Source: Coniella vitis
Taxonomy: Eukaryota > Ascomycota > Sordariomycetes > Diaporthales > Schizoparmaceae
Reading direction: 5' to 3'
Length of the DNA stretch: 64,000 nt
Assembly (NCBI GenBank): GCA_011317545.1
Contig: WUJK01000004.1
Location: forward strand, 1-64,000
Shown: piece by piece, positions 1-8,689 of the stretch
Position numbering within the stretch: position 1 is the first letter of the stretch
Layout: each line of letters opens with the position of its first letter
The notes under the pieces: model-generated
Database searches by the model: none
What the model saw: only the letters and a program-made list of their open reading frames with translations
What the model was told of the DNA's origin: nothing
Position numbers and translations under genes: made by a program

Positions 1-3000
1 GGCAGAATGATGGGTAGGAATCCCTCGCGCCCTGTACGGAGCCCCGACTGGAACTGAATAGTATCGATCTAAAGCTTATAGGCCCGTACGAGTAAATCCT
101 CGATAAATACGAGAAATAGGATAATAATAATACTAATCCTACTATTCTCTAAGACCGCGGGTATATAGAAAAGTAAGCTTTTACTAGCGCCGGTGGGTAA
201 AATATAGATTACTAATTGCTAGCCTTGGAGTCGGCAGATCGTACGATAGCATAAAGCCTGCTCGGCTGATTTCCACTTAGCACCGGCTCTAAAGAGCGTA
301 CGAAGCGCTTATAAAAGATCCTCGTCCGTAGCCGTACGTATCGTACGAGCGTATAGAGCTGGCGGTATAGAGCTCGGGCTTTCGTACGGTCCCTCTCCAC
401 CTCTATACGAGAGCGAAGCTTTCCGCTTCCGTATTTGCTAACCTTCGTCTTCCCCTTCCGTACGAGGAATCCCGCTAGCCTCTAGGCTCGTACTGTATAA
501 GAACTAGTGCCAGAGTAAACTTACTGTACGGAAGGTTGTAATCATCTCGGGCTGTAAAGACCCTAGAAACCTAACGTGGATAGCGTAATGCTGTCGTGCG
601 ACCTTCGTACTATGCGTAGCCTATAAATCCTAGACGATATTCCAGCCTCCGCTCCCTATGTCGCCCGGCTCGCTTGTAAGCGGATCGATATCCTGGTAGT
701 ACGAATCCTCGTCTTCGCCGATCTGGAGTTCCGCTTGTTTCGTACTAAGACCCCGGATTTGCCGTCCGAATTCGATTGCGATCGTACGGTAGCGCGCAAC
801 ACCAATACAAGCACCGAGCCTCGGCTGGAGATATCGTACGAGGAGCGTACTAAGCCTTTCGGTCGTATAAACCCCAGAATCACTCTTATACTAGAGATAT
901 TTAAGTTGTTCGCCGACGGCCGGGCGTAGCCCGTATTATATACGAAGCAGCCGCTCTGCCGGTAAAAGCTAGATAATATAAACGATAAGGAAAAGCCTAA
1001 CCGGCGGCGGGAGAAAGCGTACGACCTTACGGCTTTATACGCTATAAGCCGATTTACCCTTATCCCGGTCCGTAGCAATTATAACCTCGCCGTTTAGAAT
1101 AAAGATATTCCGTACGAGCTGCCAGGAATCCCTATACCGAACGGTAAGGATTTCGGGCCCTCGTCCGGGCTGCCCGCCCCAGATATATACAAGGATAAGG
1201 AGAAGCTCGCGGAATGTACGAAGCTGCTGGAGCTACTAATAAACCGGTTTCTTCTTCCACTAGCCTTGTACAGAATCCCAGAGAGACGGTTAGAGTAAGC
1301 TAAGCACCGTACGCGGCCCCGGGCGAAGCTATATATTCCGGGGGTCGGTTGCGAACGACCGCCCAGCGCCGACCTGCATAGTATAGTCGACGATCCGTAC
1401 AGGCTCGACCGTCGTACGAAGCTCCTCCCAGGACCCAGAAAGAAGGCCGTCGAGGAGACGGGTAGCCTCGTCGATAAGCTCGCACGAGGCCTACTAAAAC
1501 GCCTATACGGGAATTGCTTCGCCGTTATAGAAAAGGACTTGCTTATCCTCAGACTATCGTACGGAAGCCTGCCCCGCCATCTAGTAGCGCCAACCGCGTC
1601 CGTACGCTATCCAGGCGATAATCGTACTCACAGGCGTATACGTACCGGGTACCATCCACTCGCTATACGCCGTACGGAAGCGCTGGACCGCCTATACGCT
1701 AATCGCTTCAAGCTCTAACGGCTCGTCGAGAAATTCGGCTTCGAGAAAAAACAGACGTACGAGCCAGAGAAGCGCTGCAAGCCGGGTCGTATAGAGATAG
1801 GGTTCCAGAAAGCCAAGCGGCTCCGTACGGATTCCCAACGCCGCACAAAAGCAAAGGAGTAGATTTAAATAGAGATTCCCGCCGATATAATGCCGAAGAG
1901 ACGAAAGAAAAAACCGAAAGACCGTACGGTCGAGGATATCGGTCTCCTCTATATGCTTGGGGCTTAGACTTGTACGACTCCGAGGACTTTCCCTATCGTC
2001 CTCTTCGTACGTATTATCGTCTAGATCCGGAGCAAATATCCAGGCTTCGTACGGACGCCTAGCTGGCTGGGTAGAGACCGGGGGCTCCGTACGGTCGAGA
2101 AGTATATCAACCGTAGTAATTATATCGCATAAGAGCGACTATTACTCGGCCGAAAAGGAGACCGCCCACTACTCGTACGCTTGCTCCCGTCCCAGATAGT
2201 ACGTACGAATACAGAAGACAAGATATCGCTGCCCAAAAGAACGATATCGTACGATCGTTGAATCCAACCCCGGCCGTACGAAGGGGCGGGGATTCGGCTG
2301 CGTCGACGAGATACTCGCAAGCCATTGGAGTGTTTCGATTGGAATAGTAGGTAGCCGTAGAAGGCAGCGATCGAGCTCTCGTACGAAGCTTCTTGAGACT
2401 TGCTGAAGCTGTACGAAATGCTCTGGTAGAATCTCCGGCCTTTCCGGTTGCCGTACGGTGGATCGGGCCTTCCCCTTCTCGTCCTAGAGAGTAGCCTGAT
2501 GGATAGCAAGCTTATCGCGCGATTGAAAATACGGAACCCAGCCAACCCTTTTCACCCAAGCCGAATTACGGTCGAGGCCTTCGCATATATCGCCTGTTCG
2601 TACGTAGTCCTGGTCGACTTTAAGAAACGTAGCTTCCTGCTGGGTAAGGGCGTTTTCGAACGAAGCTAAGTCTGGATCGAGCGTGATAGGAGACGAGGAG
2701 AGAGTAGGTATAGGGTTTACTTCGTCCGCTTCCGTACGAACGATCCAATACCGTCTATATTAGGGGACGGTAAGCTAGCTCTAAAGCCGTACGGACTAAC
2801 CTATATTCTCGTATATAGGATGCAGACTTGCTTTAAGATGCCGTTGGAAAAGAGTATACGAAGGTATAAGGTATCGGCAGGATTGGCAGCTTAAGCCCTG
2901 TACGATAGCTAAATAGGGAATCGGATCTAAGTTATCGTCGGGGAGTTGTACGGAGGCTGGATCGGCGAATGCGGTGTCGCCGTACGAAGAGAGAATATCC

Positions 3001-3008
3001 TTAAGCAT
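1..3008 (-). pseudogene. RIP-degraded RecQ-family (telomere-linked type) helicase, partial
   Basis: Read on the minus strand in several frames, this stretch gives a nearly continuous large protein broken by stops that mostly look like RIP products (TAG/TAA where CAG, CAA or TGG is expected). In protein order: a C2H2-like finger (CQSC followed by spaced His) near 2800-2900; a middle region near 2240-2330 (FVRPGLDSTIVRYRSF); the motif SEDKQVLFYNGEAIP near 1510-1550; VARYRTIAIEFGRQ near 770-830; and a helicase Walker A region at 168-200 reading LPTGASKS, where GKS-type loops normally have Gly instead of the first Ser, a G-to-A change. The order (N-terminal finger, long fungal-specific region, RecQ-like ATPase) fits the large telomere-linked helicase-type proteins of fungi; this is family knowledge, not a search. 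The ATPase continues past the left edge. It could instead be a helicase carried by a transposon. It is not functional in this form. Confidence 0.6.
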
Positions 3009-3473
3009 AAGCCCTTTAAGGTGATACTGTTGGCGGAAATGCGTACGAATCCCGGTACCGGGCTGTACGCTAACCTAGCAGAAACGGCAAATTAGGATAT
3101 TATATTCCGTATTAATAGTAATATATTGCTCCATCGTACGGAAAGAGAATATATTATATAGAGATAGAAAATCCCAAAAAAGATAAGGTATTCGGGTTAA
3201 TAATACGGCGTACGAAAGAGACGGAAAAATCTCTTACCTATACGAGCTAATCTAGAATATAAGGTAAGCAAGATCACGTGCGAAGAGGGGGCAGGGAACG
3301 GGTTAGGGGTAGAAAACTCCGTACGGAGTAGTAGTAGTATTAGGGGCCCCTTGCGGGTTCTGTACGAAGCAATTAAAGCCTCTATACGATCTAACCTATC
3401 CTCCTCTGTTTATCCTTAGTACGAACCCCGAGGAAATCTCTCTCCCCCTCGCTAGTAGTAATACGAGCCGGCT

Positions 3474-3960
3474 TTAGCACCGAGCTACGTGCGAGTCCCA
3501 GATGCAGTTAGCGTAGGTATTCTGCTGCTGGCTAGCGACGAAGAGGTACTGGTCGAAGGGGAAGGTTCGTGCGCGGCAGCGGTGCTCGCAGCGTACGGCC
3601 TTAGGGCGGCCGGCATAAGCAACTAAGACGGCTAAGAAGTACGAGTTACGCCGGAGGATCTTAGCGAGAACGGCAGCAGCAGTCGTACTAGAGTCGCTAG
3701 CCGAGAGGCGAATATCGGTACCGGGCAGAGCTAAGAGGTCTCGCTCGGTATCGTTCTTAGCTAAGGCAGTTAGGGCTATATACGAGGCAGGGTAGGTAAG
3801 GTGGAGGATTAGGCCGCGCCGGCTATTCTAAATGCCTAGGTCCGTATAGCGAACGGAGAGGGTGAAGGTGGAGGTAGCTATCGTATAGACGGGTTTCTTG
3901 GGGTTTTCTTGGAAGGAGTGGAGTTTCTTCTGCCGTACGGCTGGGTAGTTAGTACGGACG
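3474..3960 (-). pseudogene. Small Cys-rich protein relic (DUF3716-like)
   Basis: One minus-strand frame stays open for about 480 bp with a single internal TAG, consistent with a RIP-altered Gln or Trp codon. The end of the reading contains CEHRCRARTFPF and then ANCIWDSHVARC just before a TAA at 3474. The spacing of Cys pairs and the NCIW motif resemble the C-terminal Cys-rich region of fungal DUF3716 proteins. The rest of the reading is not recognised. The start codon cannot be placed because RIP removes ATG (ATG to ATA). The relic lies upstream of the helicase relic and on the same strand, separated by about 450 bp. The function of the family is unknown to me. Confidence 0.35.
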
Positions 3961-4253
3961 GTGGGGAGAAAGGGGAGGGGAGGGCGAAGTAGTAACGTTG
4001 AATAGGACGTACGGTTAACGATACCCAGCTTTTTTATAAAAAGAAAGGTAGAATAAAGAAGGAGGAAAAAAGGCGAAAGGGAAAGGGGAGGGAAGAAGTT
4101 CTTTATATAGTAGGGAGGGAGTATCGCCGAAGACTCTAGGAAAGTCCGAGTAAGTTACTACGTATAGTAACTAACCGACGGAAGAAAGCGGTGATTGTCG
4201 TGCGGGAGATAAAGGCGTTGTAAGAAACGACGGCTGCCTTCTCCTACGCTGTT

Positions 4254-4650
4254 CGAGGCTGCTATTATCGCACGAGAGATAAAGCCGAATAATAGGATTA
4301 GACCTAGCCTTGGGCCCAACTGTACGAGGCGGCCATTATCGTACGAGGGACAAAGCCGAATAATGGGATTAGACCTGGCCTAGGGCCCAACTGTGCGAGG
4401 CTGCCATTATATCGCCCGAGGGATAAAGCCGAATAATGGGATATAGCCTAAGGCGATAGGCCTAACTGTACGTACGAGGCTGCCATTATCGCACAAGGGA
4501 CAAAGCCGAATAATAGGATGCAGCCTGGGCGATAGGCCTAACTACTACGAGGCTGCGATGCTCGTACGAGAGAGCGAAAGCCGACAAAGAAAGAGGACAA
4601 GACGTAGCCTAAGGCCCTAGAGTACGAGGCTGCTCGTATCGTACGCGTAT
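4254..4650. repeat. Tandem repeat, six units of 71-79 bp
   Basis: The phrase CGAGGCTGC (or a close variant) recurs at 4254, 4325, 4396, 4475, 4548 and 4625. Each copy is followed by a conserved run around AAAGCCGAATAAT and then GGCCTAACT or GGGCCCAACT. Units differ by point changes and small indels. Several differences are CA/TG versus TA at the same place (TCGCACGAG in one unit, TCGTACGAG in another), which shows RIP acting unit by unit. It lies between the Cys-rich relic and a G-rich stretch. Confidence 0.8.
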
Positions 4651-4654
4651 ATTT

Positions 4655-4700
4655 AGGGGGCTTGGGGTTCGGTGGGGGTTAGGGGTGGGGTTGGGGTTGC
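4655..4700 (+). repeat. G-rich, telomere-like stretch
   Basis: A run of G3-G5 blocks separated by TT, TTA or TTC (for example GGGGGTTAGGGG) gives a strongly strand-biased G-rich segment. It resembles degenerate TTAGGG-type sequence but has no perfect tandem hexamers. It sits beside a tandem repeat and a helicase relic, which suits an old subtelomeric or telomere-derived site. It may also be only a G-rich part of a diverged LTR. Confidence 0.35.
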
Positions 4701-4863
4701 GACGACCCCACTCGTGCGATATGGATTAGCTGAAATAGGCCTTACGAAGTAGGCCTCCAAAACGCACGGACCAGCGACCATTTGTATAGAGGCGGGGCCG
4801 AAGTAAGCCTCAGTCCGCGGCAGAATAGGGGGTAGGGAGTTCCTAATAAGGAATAGGTCCCGA

Positions 4864-4960
4864 TTATATAAGGTCCCTATCGGTCCGTTAAGGTTCCGAT
4901 TTGCTAGCATATAGTTGCGCTGGCCTATTCCTGTGACCTGCACGTTCGTGGGTTATAACA
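4864..4960 (-). repeat. Truncated LTR related to the large nest
   Basis: The segment matches the outer ~97 bp of the LTRs found further right: the block starting TTATATAAG-, then CCTATCGGTCCGTTAAGG, and ending GGTTATAACA at 4960. It is oriented like elements B, E and F. The preceding bases (4700-4860) do not match those LTRs, so it is a truncated or diverged copy, or the end of a related family. It marks the right edge of the damaged left block. Confidence 0.75.
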
Positions 4961-5167
4961 TAAAGACTTTAGTATAATAATACTTATCTAGAATATTTAA
5001 CCAAGTATAACCTGCAAATAAATTGCTCTTAATTCTCGCAAAGGGACTAAGTGTAGCTTTCAAATTAATACCGTAAAGTTTTATACTTGTCGACTTCTTA
5101 TATTAAGAGGTATACTAAGAAATTGCTCAACCAGCTATAGATCAGAGAGTCGCTCTCCCAGGGAATA

Positions 5168-6037
5168 TCACGACATCTTGTTCAGGTCACCTTTCAAAAC
5201 ATTCACACAGTCAAGCTGCCCAAAGTGCTCGGCTGTCTCGATCGGCGTCGCTCCTAGGTCGTTCCGAATATCTTTCCGTGCGCCTTTGCCCAAGAGAAAT
5301 CTGACGGTCTCCGTATGGCCCCTAGCAGCGGCCCCGTGCAATGCTGTTCCCCAATAACTCTCAAGCTGTAGGCTGCTGCTACTCGCTTTTGGAATCACAT
5401 TAATATCCGCCCCTCCATCATCAAGCAACCTAGCCAAGCCTTCAGAAAAACCCGCCCATGCAGCCGCAAGCATAGCTATGCTTCCTTGTACATCTGCCCC
5501 CTTCTGGATAAGAAGACTGATAATTTCAACCTCGCACCGAGCAGAGCAAGCAGCCTCCAAAGCCGTTCCAGCTAGTGGATCGCTGCCGAGGTTAGCGTTC
5601 GGATCCGCGCCGTGCTCGAGCAGCCATCGCGCAAGCTCAGGCTGATGAAACTTGAGAGCACAGATTAATGCGTCGCCTCGGTGGTCCAAACTATAATTAA
5701 CGTCCCAACTATATTTAAACATGCATTCAAACGCCGAGATATGTCCTCCACTCAATGCTGCTGTTGTAGCATAAAAGCCGCATTCGCAGCCGTAATGTAA
5801 TAGTAGATCGATAGCTTCGACAAAGCCTTGCCTGAGGGCCGCGCCTAGTGCTGGCTGCAGTGGATCAAGATCAGGAGAGCTCCAGCCGCTAAGCAGTACC
5901 TCCAGTTCTGTGAGCTTGTTATGCTCGACTGCAGATTTGATCTCCTCCGGACGAGGACAATTAGAGATTGAAGGAGCCATGCTTCGAGCTGGGGAAGTCG
6001 AATTAGAATCCCATATATCGAAATTGGAGGGTTGCAA
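5168..6037 (-). CDS. Ankyrin-repeat protein
   Basis: An intact 289-residue frame without introns. It consists almost entirely of ankyrin repeats: about seven units between residues 57 and 285, with typical signatures such as LLEHGADPN, LIQKGADV, ADINVI, GTALHGAAARGHTETVRFLLGKGA and GATPIETAEHFGQ. Such helix-loop-helix arrays bind other proteins; no catalytic domain, signal peptide or membrane segment is visible. The first Met is used here; a second Met at residue 19 is possible. CA and TG are common in this gene, in contrast to both flanking blocks, so it escaped RIP. It stands alone between the degraded left block and the retrotransposon nest. It could be a fragment of a longer ankyrin protein, but the frame has its own start and stop. 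Its partner and pathway are unknown. Confidence 0.75.
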   Translation of the reverse strand: MQPSNFDIWDSNSTSPARSMAPSISNCPRPEEIKSAVEHNKLTELEVLLSGWSSPDLDPLQPALGAALRQGFVEAIDLLLHYGCECGFYATTAALSGGHISAFECMFKYSWDVNYSLDHRGDALICALKFHQPELARWLLEHGADPNANLGSDPLAGTALEAACSARCEVEIISLLIQKGADVQGSIAMLAAAWAGFSEGLARLLDDGGADINVIPKASSSSLQLESYWGTALHGAAARGHTETVRFLLGKGARKDIRNDLGATPIETAEHFGQLDCVNVLKGDLNKMS

Positions 6038-6699
6038 AATAATAGTGAGATTTACCTAGTAGGCAAAAGCGATATGAACAAAGATTTTGTGAACCAGAAG
6101 TTGGTAAATGTGATAGTTTTGTATTTAATAAAAATTCTCCCACTCGCATACCGTGGCAGTGGATTTCGAAAAGTAAATGGAGACATCGTTGGATCCAAAA
6201 TTATATCAAGAAAGTAGCAATTTACGTAAACCGTAAGCAGCTGAGTAAGCGGGTCCATGTCACTGGCCCTTGCTTCGGCCCAGTACTATACTACGCTGAC
6301 ATAGTTGAGCCAGTGGTTCTCCGTCTTTATAATATTTCGACGCCGAATGCTGACTTGTGGGTGGAGACAGTTGGCGTAAGGGTGTGGGCCCGGCTGTGAT
6401 ATAGGTTGAGTCAGATAAGCAACCGGTTTCATTACTTCCAAAAGACTCATCTTACCTAAGCTTACAACCGTCGGAGACGTTTACACTTGCTTACTCAGAT
6501 CTCCATCCAGGAATACAGCGATCACATAGGCAAGATCTACCGAGCATTAAGAACGCAAAAGCAAGCAGTAATTTGATTATATTTTAGATTAATAGTTCAA
6601 CTCGGATAAGGGGTGATTTATTTATAGAATAATTTGATAATCAAGCCTTACTAGATGCTAACTGCAGTTTCATAACGGGTATACTATGTGAAGCAGTTG
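6038..6699. other. Intergenic, no gene seen
   Basis: Between the ankyrin gene start and the first LTR I see only short frames on both strands and no recognisable domain. Base composition is mixed, without the CA/TG depletion of the neighbouring repeat block. The ankyrin gene promoter should lie here. Confidence 0.5.
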
Positions 6700-7184
6700 T
6701 ATTATAACCCACGGTTATGCAGGTCACAGGAACAGGCCAGCGCAACTATATACTAGCAAATCGGAACCTTAACGGACCGATGGGGATCTCTTATATAACT
6801 AAGTTATACAGAATAATATAGTCAGGGTTAGGGTTATACGAACTAATCAGGAATAGATTATTAAGATTATTAGATAATCTAGCAGAGCCGGATTATTAAG
6901 ATTGTAAGATAATCCAGATAATCTAGGGTTAAATAAGGTATTTAATATAGAATAACGGAAGGATATAAGGACGATAGATTTCCTAGCTATTAGATAGTTT
7001 TCCTTATAGTCTTTAGTTATAAATCTAAGTATTATTTTATATAATAGGGTAATCCCTCTTAATTACTTATAATACTTAATATTACTCGATAACGTACGAA
7101 GACTTAAAGGTAATACTTCCCCGCCTACTAATATATAACTTATAGGTACTTCTAGAATCCGGGATTCAGGTAAGGATTATTATA
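6700..7184 (+). repeat. Element A 5' LTR (485 bp)
   Basis: It starts TATTATAACCC (RIP form of TGTTATAACCC) and ends AAGGATTATTATA (RIP form of a -TTACA end). It contains a TATATAA box and a GGGTTAGGGTTA segment. It matches 35043-35527 over its whole length apart from RIP-type differences. Confidence 0.9.
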
Positions 7185-7474
7185 TTTTTATAACTCTTAT
7201 TTAGGACGGTCTATATATACCTCTTAGGTAATATTAAGTATAATAATAGCTCCTTAAACTCCTACCCCGTTTATCTTAGGAGAAGGATATCGCTAGGTCG
7301 TAATTTAGGAAGATATAATATACTAATTAATCGAACTTACCTAATAACTCGTTATACTCTAGTAGAATTAGGAGTAATAGAATCGCACTATCCGTAGGTA
7401 AGCCTAATAGCTCGAATAATACTAAGCTATAGCCGCTACGCCCTTAGCGCCTATTATTTAAAACACCGGTAACG

Positions 7475-7960
7475 TATAATAATCCTTACCTAAATCCCGG
7501 ATTCTGGAAGTACCTATAAGTTGTATATTAGCAGGCGGGGAAGTATTACCTTTAAGTCTCCGTACGTTTATCGAGCAATATTAAGTATTATAAGTAATCA
7601 AGAGGGATTACCCTATTATATAAAATAATACTTAGATTTATAACTAGAGACTATAAGGAAAACTATCTAATAGCTAGGAAATCTATCGTCCTTATATCCT
7701 TCCGTTGTTCTACGTTAAATACCCTATTTAACCCTAGATTATCTGGATTATCTTGCGATCTTAATAATCCGGCTCTACTGGATTATCTAATAATCTTAAT
7801 AATTTATTCCTAATTAGTTCGTATAACCCTAACCCTAATTATATTATCCTATATAACTTGGTTATATAAGAGATCCCTATCGGTCCGTTAAGGTTCCGAT
7901 TTGCTAGTATATAGTTGCGCTAGCTTATTCCTATAACCTATATAACTATAGGTTATAATA
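7475..7960 (-). repeat. Element B 3' LTR
   Basis: This is the downstream LTR of the minus-strand element. On the plus strand it reads from TATAATAATCC to GGTTATAATA. The purine tract (read as TTATCTCCCTTTTATCGG on the plus strand) follows directly at 7961. Confidence 0.88.
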
Positions 7961-8061
7961 TTATCTCCCTTTTATCGGTTTTTATCCCTAAAGACCTATA
8001 GTATTTCCGTAAATAGTCCTGCCTAATATTCTTACTTCGGATTATACTTTCCTAATTCGTT

Positions 8062-8667
8062 ATATCGTCGAGAATTAATAAAAGTCGTTCTCGAAAGATT
8101 TCTTCGTCGGTTACTCCTAAAACTATTAAGCGTAACCTTCTTCTTTAATCTATTCTAGAGTATTATATAGAGATACCGACCTGCTCTAACTATAAGGAAC
8201 GGGGGCTTTCTTTTTATTAGATTTCCGCGATATATTCCGACCGCTATACTAAGTATATTCGTTTAAATAAATCTCGCTACGATATACTAGGTCCTTCTCC
8301 GTCTAATATTCGTACTATCTCTCGGTACTATTAGAAGATTAAGGATAAGATAGAGGAACTAGACGAGGCTTATTATACTTTAGATATACGTATAGATCGC
8401 CTTCGTAAGTAGAAAAAGATATAGAGGGAGAAGATAGTATAGGCTATTCGCCGGGGCCTAGATTATATAGAGGAGTTGGATTATATAGAGCGTAAGGAGG
8501 CTGAAAAGGAGGCGGCAGTTTCGGTACCGGCGGGTCCTTTACCTAAAGCGTTTCCTAATTTACTAATATAGGAGTTTAATACTATAGATTAGTCTACTAT
8601 AGACTTTAGTAGGTCGTTAGATCTAATTAGTACTTCTAATAGAGGGGGTTTATCTAATCGTTGGTGA
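8062..8667 (+). pseudogene. Antisense coiled-coil ORF of element B
   Basis: This frame lies on the strand opposite to gag-pol, between the chromodomain end and the 3' LTR. It is exactly 606 bp from an ATA (RIP form of ATG) followed by TCG TCG AGA to a TGA at 8665-8667, the same length as in F and A. Internal stops are of the RIP type. The middle of the protein is Glu/Lys/Arg-rich with heptad-like Leu/Ile spacing (KIEELDEA, RIDRLRK region), predicted as coiled coil. No enzyme motif is seen. Function unknown. Confidence 0.6.
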
Positions 8668-8689
8668 GTTTTCTAATTCTATCTATTGC

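Noticed and set aside
4254..4650. Possible CRISPR-like array
   Set aside because: Units are 71-79 bp with similarity throughout and no unique spacers; this is a fungal minisatellite.
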